Source: Acidobacteriota bacterium (GTDB taxonomy: Bacteria; Acidobacteriota; Vicinamibacteria; Vicinamibacterales; UBA2999). Taken from it: a stretch of 16,228 nucleotides of DNA. The translations under genes were made by a program, and so were the position numbers. The notes beneath the pieces were generated by a model. The model did no database searches and was not told where the DNA came from. It was given only the letters and a program-made list of their open reading frames with translations. The DNA lies in NCBI GenBank assembly GCA_020851835.1, contig JADZBZ010000203.1, positions 1 to 16,228 on the forward strand, read 5' to 3'. Below are positions 1 through 7,133 of the stretch, in pieces. Position 1 is the stretch's first letter. The number at the start of each line of letters is the position of its first letter.

Positions 1-561
1 ATCGACGTGCTGCTCGTGGACGGCGCGTATCACCGGCTGAGGGACGCGCGGATGGCCGGCATCGACGTGTACTACGGCGAGATCCTATCCGAGCACACCG
101 AGCACACCCTGGAAGCCCAGCACCTGAGCCACGTGCTGTGCGCTACCGAGAACGACTTCTACAATGCACTGGTCTGCAAGGCGCTCGGCCGGCGATTCGG
201 CCGGCATCGCACGTTCCAGATCGCCACACCCCAGGCCTCTGGCGAAGAACTTCGGCGGCTCACCCTGCAGCAGCGCGGATACTTCGCGTTCGACCCGACC
301 GCCAACTTCGTCGTGCTGCACGAGCGCCTGGAAGAGGGCTGGACCGTGCAAGCCACCAGGCTTAGCCCCCAGTTCGGGTGGACCGAGCTGACCGAACGCC
401 TCGGCACGCCCGTCGAGCAGTGGCTGCTGCTCGGCGCCATTACCCCGTCGGGCGCATTCCGGCTCTACTCGAAGGAGCAGCGCTTCAAGCCCGTCACGGG
501 CTGGACGGCGATCTACTTCGCGCCGGGTCGGACGCGGGATGCCGGAGCGCAGTCGTCTTAA
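1..561 (+). CDS. Cation:proton antiporter, C-terminal part (5' end outside window)
   Basis: The reading frame is open from base 1 (I-D-V-L-L-V-D-G...), so the gene starts upstream; the GTG at 7 is an internal codon, not a start. The visible 186 residues begin inside a nucleotide-binding Rossmann fold of the TrkA-N/RCK type. A beta-strand ends in LLVDG, followed by a helix, then YYGEILSE and the typical 'HVLCATENDFYNALVCKALGRRFG' stretch (residues about 43-66) found behind the membrane domain of CPA1-type Na+/H+ antiporters. Such domains sense nucleotides or cations and gate the transporter in the cytoplasm. The last ~100 residues (…GWTAIYFAPG) have no transmembrane segment. The gene ends with TAA about 110 bases before ilvB, with no clear terminator. 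It could belong to another RCK-carrying transporter, since the membrane part is not visible. Confidence 0.72.
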   Translation: MDVLLVDGAYHRLRDARMAGIDVYYGEILSEHTEHTLEAQHLSHVLCATENDFYNALVCKALGRRFGRHRTFQIATPQASGEELRRLTLQQRGYFAFDPTANFVVLHERLEEGWTVQATRLSPQFGWTELTERLGTPVEQWLLLGAITPSGAFRLYSKEQRFKPVTGWTAIYFAPGRTRDAGAQSS

Positions 562-594
562 CCACTTTCGCCCCAAAGATTCTGTTTTGACCCT

Positions 595-623
595 AGAACA
601 ATTTGTTCTTTGCCAAATTGGCA
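595..623. promoter_or_regulatory. Two back-to-back palindromes upstream of ilvB (possible operator)
   Basis: AGAACAATTTGTTCT (595-609) is a perfect 15-bp palindrome. TGCCAAATTGGCA (611-623) is a perfect 13-bp palindrome. Both have odd length, their centres (602 and 617) are 15 bp apart, and a single base separates them. They lie in a locally AT-richer leader, 47 bases before the chosen ilvB start. The stems have little or no loop, so they suit dimeric protein binding better than an RNA hairpin. A TTGACC hexamer at 587-592 could be a -35 box, but I see no good -10 box at the proper distance. An operator function is inferred. Confidence 0.35.
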
Positions 624-669
624 GCTCCTAAGGCACGATCGTGAGCGTCACCAGGGAGAGACCGTCATT

Positions 670-2496
670 TTGGCCAAACAATTTGCGACTTCAGCCGTCA
701 TTTCACCACCAGACCGGTCTGTTTCAACGAAATCATCCGAGTTAGGTCATGAGATCCCAGCCAGTTCCGGCTTGGTTACGCCCACGCCTCAGAAGGTTTC
801 TTCGGGCGGCGACAAGGTCGTCCAGTGCCTGGAACGCGAGGGGGTGGAGGTCGTCTACGGCTATTCCGGCGGCGCCGCGATGCCCATCTTCGATGCGCTG
901 GTGGACTCCAGGATCAAGTTCGTCCTGACCCGGCACGAGCAGGGCGCCGCCCACATGGCCGACGGCTACGCCCGGGCCACCGGCAAGCCCGGTGTGGTTC
1001 TGGTCACCTCCGGCCCCGGTGCCACTAACTGTGTGACTGGCCTGCTGACCGCGCTGATGGATTCGGTGCCGATGATCGTGCTCACCGGCCAGACCATCAC
1101 CTCGATGCTCGGCAAGGATGCCTTCCAGGAGGCCGACGTCACCGGCATCACGTATCCGGTCGTCAAGCACAGCTACCTGATCAAGGAGGCCGCCGAGATC
1201 CCGCGCGTGATGCGGGAGGCGTTCCACATCGCCACCACGGGCCGGCCGGGGCCGGTGCTCATCGACCTGCCCAAGGACGTGACGCAGGGCCCGTGCACGG
1301 CGCCATTCGTGGACACGGTCAACCTGCCGGGGTACCACGTCCCGGATCGTCCCGCGCGGGCACTCCTCGAGAAAACCGCGGCCCTGCTGGCGAAGAGCCG
1401 GCGGCCCGTGCTCTACGTCGGCCACGGTGCGGTGATCTCGAACGCCGGCCAGGCGATTCTGCAGCTGGCCACTACGCTCGGAGCGCCCATCGTCAACACG
1501 CTGCTCGGCAAGGGCGCCTGCACTGAGGACCACCCGCTGCACCTGGGCATGCTCGGCATGCACGGCACGGCCTACGCCAACCGCGCGGTGGAGCACTGTG
1601 ACTTAATCATGGCGATCGGCGCGCGGTGGGACGATCGCATCACGGGCAAGCTCTCCGAGTTCTGCCCGGAGGCGACGAAGATTCACGTGGACATCGACGT
1701 CGCGGAGTTCAACAAGGTGGTACGCCCCGATGTCTGCCTGGCGGCCGACGCGCGTCTGGCCATCGAGGAACTGGTGCCGCTGGTCCGCAAGCTCGACACC
1801 GCCGACTGGCTCAAGGAGATTGCCGGCTGGCGCCGCCAGTACCCGCTGAAGTACGCGCGAAAGGGCGGCCTGCGGGCCCAGCACGTGCTCGATCGGCTCG
1901 ACACGCTGGGCGGCCGCGACTGTATCATCACCACCGACGTCGGCCAGCATCAGATGTGGGCAGCCCAGTTCTGCCGGACGACGCGGAACCGCCACTGGAT
2001 TTCGAGCGGCGGTGCCGGCACCATGGGCTTCGGCTTTCCCGCCGCGATTGGCGCCGCGATGGCCACGGGCACGCCCACCTGGTGCGTGGTCGGCGACGGC
2101 GGCTTCCAGATGACCGTAGCCGAGCTGGCCACGGCCAAGCTGCAGAAGGCGCCGGTGAAGATCCTGGTCATCAACAACCACTACCTGGGCATGATCCGCC
2201 AGTGGCAGGAGCTGTTCTTCGACAACCGCCTGTCGGGCGCGGACCTGGAAGGCAACCCGGACTTCGTCAAGCTCGCGGCAGCCTACGACATCCCCGGCAA
2301 GCGCGTGACGCGCGCCGGTGACGTCGACAAGGCCATCAAGTGGGCCATGGCCTACAACGAGGGTCCCTGCCTGATCGACGCGGAGGTGGTGAAGGAAGAC
2401 AACGTCTTCCCGATGATCCCGGCCGGCGCGCCCTACTCCGGCATGATCGTCGAACGACCGAAGGTGAAGATGGAGAAGCCGACGGGGTCCACCTAG
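670..2496 (+). CDS. ilvB: Acetolactate synthase, large catalytic subunit
   Basis: This is the ThDP-, FAD- and Mg-dependent enzyme that joins two pyruvates to 2-acetolactate, or pyruvate and 2-oxobutyrate to acetohydroxybutyrate, the first common step of valine, leucine and isoleucine synthesis. From the TTG at 670 it is 608 residues. The N-terminal PYR domain has GYSGGAAMPIFDAL and the catalytic Glu in RHEQGAAHMADGYAR (E90). A central FAD-region motif reads GQTITSMLGKDAFQEAD. The C-terminal ThDP/Mg motif is GDGGF (475-479) to NN (502-503). TTG 670 is preceded by AGGGAG at 651-656; an in-frame TTG at 610 lies inside the palindromes and has no ribosome site. The first ~45 residues are Ser/Thr-rich, of lower GC, and longer than usual, so a later start such as TTG 769 is possible. 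ilvN follows after one base. No ilvC is seen. Confidence 0.95.
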   Translation: MAKQFATSAVISPPDRSVSTKSSELGHEIPASSGLVTPTPQKVSSGGDKVVQCLEREGVEVVYGYSGGAAMPIFDALVDSRIKFVLTRHEQGAAHMADGYARATGKPGVVLVTSGPGATNCVTGLLTALMDSVPMIVLTGQTITSMLGKDAFQEADVTGITYPVVKHSYLIKEAAEIPRVMREAFHIATTGRPGPVLIDLPKDVTQGPCTAPFVDTVNLPGYHVPDRPARALLEKTAALLAKSRRPVLYVGHGAVISNAGQAILQLATTLGAPIVNTLLGKGACTEDHPLHLGMLGMHGTAYANRAVEHCDLIMAIGARWDDRITGKLSEFCPEATKIHVDIDVAEFNKVVRPDVCLAADARLAIEELVPLVRKLDTADWLKEIAGWRRQYPLKYARKGGLRAQHVLDRLDTLGGRDCIITTDVGQHQMWAAQFCRTTRNRHWISSGGAGTMGFGFPAAIGAAMATGTPTWCVVGDGGFQMTVAELATAKLQKAPVKILVINNHYLGMIRQWQELFFDNRLSGADLEGNPDFVKLAAAYDIPGKRVTRAGDVDKAIKWAMAYNEGPCLIDAEVVKEDNVFPMIPAGAPYSGMIVERPKVKMEKPTGST

Positions 2497-2529
2497 CGTG
2501 ACGACAGCAACGGAGTCTGCACCGAACCC

Positions 2530-2533
2530 GAGG
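2530..2533 (+). promoter_or_regulatory. Ribosome binding site deciding the ilvN start
   Basis: GAGG lies six bases before ATG 2540 and favours this start over the GTG at 2498, which overlaps the end of ilvB more closely but has no comparable site. Confidence 0.5.
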
Positions 2534-2539
2534 AAAAGA

Positions 2540-3142
2540 ATGTCAACCATCACCGAACCACGCGGCGCCGAATTCGAGCTGGATCCGGGCAAGGCCCCGC
2601 GCCGCCACGTCGTGACCGACGTGGTCACGGCGCCGCTGCACACCATCTCGCTGCTGGTGCGCAACAAGCCCGGAGTACTGGTGCGCGTGTCGCTCGTGTT
2701 TTCACGCCGCGGGTACAACATGGAGTCGCTGGTGGTCTCGCCCGCCCTGTCGATTGCGGGTCTTGGCGCCGCGCCGGGCGAGTTCTCGCGCATGACGATC
2801 ACCTGCTCGGGAGATCCCGACACGCTCGAGCAGATCATCAAGCAGTTCGAAAAGCTCGTGGACGTGGTCCACGCCATCGACCACACCGGCCAGCCGGTGA
2901 TTGAGAGCGAGCTGGCGCTGGTGAAGATCAAAGCCGGCCTCAGGGAACGCACCGAGCTCCTGCAGATCGCCGAGAACTTCAAGGCCAAGGTCGTGGATTT
3001 CGGCGCCGAGTCGCTGATCATGCGCTGCGCGAGCGAAACCGAAAAGCTCGATGCCTTCGTCAACCTGCTCAAACCCTTCGGTATCATCGAGCTCGTGCGC
3101 TCGGGCAAGATCCTCATGGCCCGGGGACTCGACGCGACCTGA
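2540..3142 (+). CDS. ilvN: Acetolactate synthase, small regulatory subunit
   Basis: This subunit activates the large subunit and carries the site for valine feedback inhibition; the enzyme is cytosolic. An N-terminal ACT domain is plain: HTISLLVRNKPGVLVRV followed by RGYNMESLVVS. After it comes the C-terminal small-subunit domain: ELALVKIKAG, then ENFKAKVVDFGAESLIMR and FGIIELVRSGKILMARG. I chose the ATG at 2540 because GAGG sits six bases upstream (2530-2533). A GTG at 2498, one base after the ilvB stop, is in frame and would add 14 poorly conserved polar residues; its upstream sequence is a weaker ribosome site. The product is 200 residues (214 with the GTG), a little longer than the usual ~160-175 because of a ~30-residue N-terminal tail before the ACT domain. 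The symbol ilvH would serve equally well. Confidence 0.93.
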   Translation: MSTITEPRGAEFELDPGKAPRRHVVTDVVTAPLHTISLLVRNKPGVLVRVSLVFSRRGYNMESLVVSPALSIAGLGAAPGEFSRMTITCSGDPDTLEQIIKQFEKLVDVVHAIDHTGQPVIESELALVKIKAGLRERTELLQIAENFKAKVVDFGAESLIMRCASETEKLDAFVNLLKPFGIIELVRSGKILMARGLDAT

Positions 3143-3190
3143 GCCCCGCGCGCCGGCCGCCGGTCCGCTCCGGGAAGCGCACGCAGAACG

Positions 3191-3217
3191 TATAATGGCT
3201 ATCGTCATCGACTGACG
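3191..3217 (+). promoter_or_regulatory. Candidate promoter of the nos/electron-transport run
   Basis: A perfect -10 hexamer TATAAT at 3191-3196 stands in the 184-base gap between ilvN and the FAD/Fe-S oxidoreductase. No -35 resembling TTGACA is found 16-18 bases upstream (CTCCGG region), which fits an activator-dependent promoter. The predicted start near 3203 coincides with the dyad CGTCA-TCGAC-TGACG (3203-3217). A site covering the start would suit a repressor, or the dyad may be chance. No FNR-like TTGAT-N4-ATCAA site was seen here. The function is inferred from sequence only. Confidence 0.45.
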
Positions 3218-3316
3218 GGCCATCGTCTGCCCGCTACTCTGCGCCGGTTCCAGCCGGCCACCCCCTATGAGCGTTGTCATGCCCTCCGCACGCCAATCCG
3301 CCATACCATCGCCGGT

Positions 3317-3320
3317 GGAG
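3317..3320 (+). promoter_or_regulatory. Ribosome binding site deciding the start of the FAD/Fe-S oxidoreductase
   Basis: GGAG is six bases before ATG 3327. The in-frame ATG at 3267 has only pyrimidine-rich sequence before it and would add 20 residues with no family match. Confidence 0.5.
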
Positions 3321-3326
3321 ACAACC

Positions 3327-5267
3327 ATGGGCATTCGCGTCGTGCTCCCCGATCTCGACCACTGGAAGGCCCAAGTCAAGTGCCAGCAGGGTTGCCCGGT
3401 TTCGACCGATGCCGGACGCTACGTGCAGCTCATCGCCGAGAACCGCCTCGAAGAGGCGTATCTCGTCGCCCGCGCGCCGAATCCGCTCGCCTCGGTGTGC
3501 GGCCGCGTCTGCGCCGCGCCGTGCGAGGACGCCTGCCGCCGGGGTGCGATTGATGAGCCGGTGTCGATCCGCGCCCTCAAGCGCCACGTCACCGAGCAGT
3601 TCGGCGTGGAGTCGATTCGCCCCGACACCCAGGACCAGCTCCGCACGACGGGCATCGACGAGGGTAACCGGTACGCCGGACACCTCCCGATGGCCTTTCA
3701 TCGCACGCCGCCGGTAACCCCGGCCACCGGGCCGAAACGCCGGGTCGCGATCATCGGCGCCGGGCCTGCGGGGATGGCCGCCGCACACGACCTGGCGCTG
3801 CTCGACTACGACGTCACCATCTTCGAGGCCGCGGCCGAGCCGGGCGGCATGCTGCGCTTCGGCATCCCCGAATACCGCCTGCCCCGCACCCTGCTCCGCG
3901 CCGAAATCGACCGCATCGTCTCACTCGGTGTCACGCTCAAGCTGAACACCGCGCTCACGCCCGCCTTTGGCCTGCGCCAGCTTCGCGAGGCCGGGTTCGA
4001 CGCGGTGTTTCTCTCCGTGGGTGTGTCGCGCGGCCGAGATCTGCAGATTCCCGGCGTCGAGCTCGACGGTGTCGTGAAGGCGGTCGACTACCTCCTCAAT
4101 GTGAATCGCGGCTATCGCCTCGACCTCGGCCGGCGCGTGGTCGTCATCGGCGGGGGCTTCGTGGCCTTCGACGCCGCCCGCACGGCCCTGCGCGCAGGCC
4201 GTGAACCGGCGTCCGAGGCCACCGAGGCGGATCTGGGCGCCGAAACGGATGCCCGGCTGAAAGAGGCCATGGACTCGGCGCGCGCGGCCCTCCGGGGCGG
4301 GGCGGCGGAAGTGACGGTCGTGTCGCTCGAAAGCCTCGACGAGATGCCGGTGCTCCGGACCACCCAGGGCCACGAGGAGTTCGAGGAGGCGTCGAAAGAG
4401 GGCGTCCGCTTCATCACCCGGCGGGGCCCCCGCCGGCTGATTGGCAACGGGCACTTGACGGGCCTCGAGCTCCGCGGCGTCACCAGCGTCTTCGATGCCA
4501 ACGGCCGTTTCGCGCCTCAGTACGACGACGACGACGTATTGACCCTCGAGGCGGATGCCTGCGTGCTGGCCATCGGGCAACAGGCCGACCTGTCGTTTCT
4601 CACACCCGAGGACGGCATCGAGACGACGCCCGGCGGCACCATCCGGATCGATCCCGTGACGCTGGCCACCTCGGCGCCGGGCATCTTCGCCGGGGGCGAC
4701 GTCGCTTTCGGCCCGCGCAACCTGATCGAGGCGGTGGCCAACGGCAAGCGCGCGGCGCGTTCGGTCCACGAATTTCTCGCGGCCGACCGGGCACGCCTCG
4801 AGACCACAATCCTCATCGAGAAGCTGCCGACGACGCACTACCAGATGATCGCCGGCTTCGAGCGGCTCGATCGCGAGGCGCCCCCGACGCTCGACATCGG
4901 CCGTCGCACCGGCATCGCGGAGGTTGAAACCGGCTACGATCCCGACACCGCCCGCGACCAGGCGGCGCGCTGCCTGGTCTGCCACGTGCAGACCATCTAC
5001 GACCCCGAGAAGTGCGTGCTCTGCAACCGCTGCGTGGACGTGTGCCCGGAATATTGCCTGGCCATCGTCCCCTTCGAGTCGCTCGATCTCGATCCCGATC
5101 TCAAGGACACCTTGACCGCGCGCGCCAATGCCGGCGGCTTCCCGCTCTCGGCCATGATCAAGGACGACGAACGGTGCATCCGGTGCGGGCTGTGTGCCAT
5201 TCGCTGCCCCACCGACGCCATGACGATGGAGCGCTTCACCATCACGGAGCGATGGACCCATGAGTGA
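3327..5267 (+). CDS. FAD-dependent NAD(P) oxidoreductase with N- and C-terminal Fe-S domains (GltD/DPD-like)
   Basis: A 646-residue cytoplasmic flavoprotein without a signal peptide. The N-terminal Fer4_20-type domain has cysteines 19, 23, 58, 62, 66 and 70 (QGCP; CGRVCAAPCEDAC), as in dihydropyrimidine dehydrogenase and the glutamate synthase small subunit. The FAD fold carries GAGPAG (144-149) and GGD (456-458). A second Rossmann motif, GGGFVAFDAAR (275-285), should bind NAD(P)H. The C-terminus is a two-cluster ferredoxin: CVLCNRCVDVC (563-573) and CIRCGLCAIRC (617-627), plus CLVC at 549-552. There is no glutamate synthase large subunit nearby. It overlaps the Rieske gene by eight bases (ATGAGTGA), so it is translationally coupled to the cytochrome complex. 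Inferred role: exchanging electrons between NAD(P)H or ferredoxin and the Rieske/cytochrome b complex. Related subunits accompany Rieske/cytochrome b complexes of anammox planctomycetes. The direction of electron flow cannot be told from sequence. Confidence 0.85.
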   Translation: MGIRVVLPDLDHWKAQVKCQQGCPVSTDAGRYVQLIAENRLEEAYLVARAPNPLASVCGRVCAAPCEDACRRGAIDEPVSIRALKRHVTEQFGVESIRPDTQDQLRTTGIDEGNRYAGHLPMAFHRTPPVTPATGPKRRVAIIGAGPAGMAAAHDLALLDYDVTIFEAAAEPGGMLRFGIPEYRLPRTLLRAEIDRIVSLGVTLKLNTALTPAFGLRQLREAGFDAVFLSVGVSRGRDLQIPGVELDGVVKAVDYLLNVNRGYRLDLGRRVVVIGGGFVAFDAARTALRAGREPASEATEADLGAETDARLKEAMDSARAALRGGAAEVTVVSLESLDEMPVLRTTQGHEEFEEASKEGVRFITRRGPRRLIGNGHLTGLELRGVTSVFDANGRFAPQYDDDDVLTLEADACVLAIGQQADLSFLTPEDGIETTPGGTIRIDPVTLATSAPGIFAGGDVAFGPRNLIEAVANGKRAARSVHEFLAADRARLETTILIEKLPTTHYQMIAGFERLDREAPPTLDIGRRTGIAEVETGYDPDTARDQAARCLVCHVQTIYDPEKCVLCNRCVDVCPEYCLAIVPFESLDLDPDLKDTLTARANAGGFPLSAMIKDDERCIRCGLCAIRCPTDAMTMERFTITERWTHE

Positions 5268-5781
5268 CACCCTCGCCAAGGCGCCGTCCGACCGGCGCGA
5301 CTTCCTGCTCAAGCTCGGGGCCGGCGCGGGCGTGGCCGCGCTCACCGCCCAGGGGGCTGCGTCCCTGCGGTCGCTGGTGCCCAACGTGTCGTACGACTCG
5401 CCAACCACCGTCAAGCTGGGATCGCCGGCCGACTTCCCCGACGGCCTCAAGTTCCTGCCCGACGAGCGGCTCTTCGTCTTCCGGCAGGGCAACACCTTCC
5501 ACGCCATTTCCGCCGTCTGCACGCACCTGGGCTGCACGGTCCGCGCCGAGGCCCTCGCCAACCTGCAGACCGCGGGCTCTGGCGCCGGCGAACTCCGGCT
5601 CACGCATCGCTTTCTCTGTCCGTGCCACGGGTCCGAGTACAAGGGCGATGGGTCGAATGTCTCGGGGCCGGCGCCCAAGCCACTCGCGTGGTACCGGCTG
5701 TCCTTCGCGCCCGACGATGGACAGCTCGTCGTGGACCTGGCGGCCGAGGTCGATACCGACTTCCGGCTCACGGCGGGGTAA
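5260..5781 (+). CDS. Rieske [2Fe-2S] protein of a quinol:cytochrome c oxidoreductase, Tat-type signal
   Basis: This protein takes one electron from quinol at the outer side of the membrane and hands it to a cytochrome c. It has 173 residues. The N-terminus DRRDFLLKLGAGAGVAALTA (residues 11-30) is a twin-arginine signal/anchor, as normal for Rieske proteins folded before export. The cluster motifs are CTHLGC (87-92) and CPCHGS (120-125), giving two Cys and two His ligands (C87, H89, C120, H123) and the disulfide pair C92/C122. SGPAPKPLAWY follows as usual. The segment between the two motifs has 27 residues, about a dozen more than in chloroplast-type proteins, with a Gly/Ala-rich insert (AGSGAGELR). 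It lies between the flavoprotein (eight-base overlap) and cytochrome b (four bases apart). Confidence 0.94.
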   Translation: MSDTLAKAPSDRRDFLLKLGAGAGVAALTAQGAASLRSLVPNVSYDSPTTVKLGSPADFPDGLKFLPDERLFVFRQGNTFHAISAVCTHLGCTVRAEALANLQTAGSGAGELRLTHRFLCPCHGSEYKGDGSNVSGPAPKPLAWYRLSFAPDDGQLVVDLAAEVDTDFRLTAG

Positions 5782-5785
5782 CGTC

Positions 5786-7132
5786 ATGCCAATGCCTTTT
5801 TTCGGACGCAAGGCCGAGCCCGACGCACCCGGCGTCCATCCCGACCCGTTGTGGAGCCTGCAGCCGCGGTCCGACCGCGAAGCCGGCGATGCCATCACCT
5901 CGAACTTCGCCTTCCACGCCTTTCCGGCCAAGGTCAGCAAGGCCTCGATGGCGTGGAGTTACTCGTTCTGGCTCGGGACCATCTCGGCGGCGCTGTTCTT
6001 CCTCCTGATCCTGTCGGGGCTCCCGCTGCTCTTCCTCTACGTGCCTTCGGTGGAGCGCGCGTACCAGTCGGTAAAGGACATCGAGTACGTCATCACCTTC
6101 GGCTCGTGGATCCGTGCCGTGCACCGGATTGCGGCGCACGGCATGGTCATCGCGGTCTTCCTGCACCTGGTGCGGGTGTACCTCACCGGCGCGTACAAGA
6201 ACGGCGCCGGACGCGGCCAGCGTCGCGAGTGGAACTGGGTGCTGGGCGTCGTCATGCTGCTGGCCACGCTGTTCCTGTCGTTCACCGGATATCTCCTGCC
6301 GTGGGACCAGTTGGCGTTCTGGGCCGTCACCGTGGGCACCAACATCGCGTCGTCCATCCCTGGAATCGGCCCCACGGTGCGCGAGCTGCTGATTGGCGGA
6401 CGCACCATCGAGCAAGCCACGCTCATCCGCTTCTACGTGCTGCACGTCGTCATCCTGCCGCTCGGTCTCGGCGGGCTCTTCGCGTACCACATGTGGCGCG
6501 TGCGCAAGGACGGCGGGCTGGCGATCGCCGAGCACGACGCGGTGGTGGAACGCCCCGTCGAAACGCCGGTGGTAGCCACCAAGACCTACACCCTGCTCGG
6601 CGTGGCGCGCGGCCAGGCCCCGGTCATCCGCACCCAGTCGATCGAGGCGCCCGGCACCACGGTGAATGCGGTACCGGATCTCGTGCGGCGGGCGGCCATC
6701 GCCACGCTGAGCACCATTGCCATTGTCGGCATCATGTCCGTATTCATCGCCTCGCCGCTCGAGGAGCCGGCCAACGCGCTGGTGACGCCCAACCCGGCCA
6801 AAGCGCCGTGGTACTTCCTGTGGCTGCAGGAGATTGTCACCGACACGACGATCCGGATCGGCTCCTTCACGCTGAACGGTGCGTTCGTGGGTGGCGTGCT
6901 GCTACCCGGCCTGCTGGTCACCCTGCTGACGGCGTGGCCGTGGCTGGACCGCTCGCCCGTGCTGGCCGCGGGCGTGTGGCTGCCTCGGGTGCGGGCGCGC
7001 CAGAACATGGTGTTCCTGCTCCTCGTGCTGGGCATCCTCGTCCTGACGTTCGTCGGGATGGCCCTGCGCGGCCCCTACTGGAACTTCTACTGGCCGTGGG
7101 AGGTCTGGCCGGACATCCCGGCGAGGATCTGA
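5786..7132 (+). CDS. Cytochrome b, fused b6 plus subunit IV type
   Basis: Membrane core of the quinol:cytochrome c oxidoreductase, 448 residues with about eight transmembrane helices. Helix B carries heme histidines H113 and H127. Helix D carries H220 and H235, with 14 residues between them as in b6f-type cytochromes rather than 13 as in mitochondrial cytochrome b. The GYLLPWDQLAFWAVTV segment (168-183) borders the quinol site. After a hydrophilic linker (about 240-300), the subunit IV-like half begins; its PEWY motif is replaced by APWY (340-343, PAKAPWYFLWLQE), a form I recall from menaquinol-using complexes. The frame is open upstream through the Rieske gene, but homology starts at ATG 5786, five bases after the Rieske stop. 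The TGA is one base before the cytochrome c start, so the genes form an operon. Confidence 0.93.
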   Translation: MPMPFFGRKAEPDAPGVHPDPLWSLQPRSDREAGDAITSNFAFHAFPAKVSKASMAWSYSFWLGTISAALFFLLILSGLPLLFLYVPSVERAYQSVKDIEYVITFGSWIRAVHRIAAHGMVIAVFLHLVRVYLTGAYKNGAGRGQRREWNWVLGVVMLLATLFLSFTGYLLPWDQLAFWAVTVGTNIASSIPGIGPTVRELLIGGRTIEQATLIRFYVLHVVILPLGLGGLFAYHMWRVRKDGGLAIAEHDAVVERPVETPVVATKTYTLLGVARGQAPVIRTQSIEAPGTTVNAVPDLVRRAAIATLSTIAIVGIMSVFIASPLEEPANALVTPNPAKAPWYFLWLQEIVTDTTIRIGSFTLNGAFVGGVLLPGLLVTLLTAWPWLDRSPVLAAGVWLPRVRARQNMVFLLLVLGILVLTFVGMALRGPYWNFYWPWEVWPDIPARI

Positions 7133-7133
7133 C

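Noticed and set aside
587..616. TTGACC as the -35 box of an ilvB promoter
   Set aside because: No hexamer like TATAAT is found 16-18 bases downstream; the place is filled by the palindromes.
4971..4985. CLVCH in the flavoprotein read as a heme c motif
   Set aside because: The protein has no signal peptide and is cytoplasmic. The cysteines lie beside ferredoxin motifs and are better explained as Fe-S ligands or chance.
3921..5771. A 616-codon minus-strand open frame over the flavoprotein and Rieske genes
   Set aside because: It crosses two well-supported genes and shows low-complexity Arg/Ala/Gly composition typical of shadow frames.
5264..5785. Open frame extending cytochrome b upstream through the Rieske gene
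   Set aside because: The added residues are a Ser/Arg/Pro-rich out-of-frame reading of the Rieske gene. The family N-terminus begins at ATG 5786.
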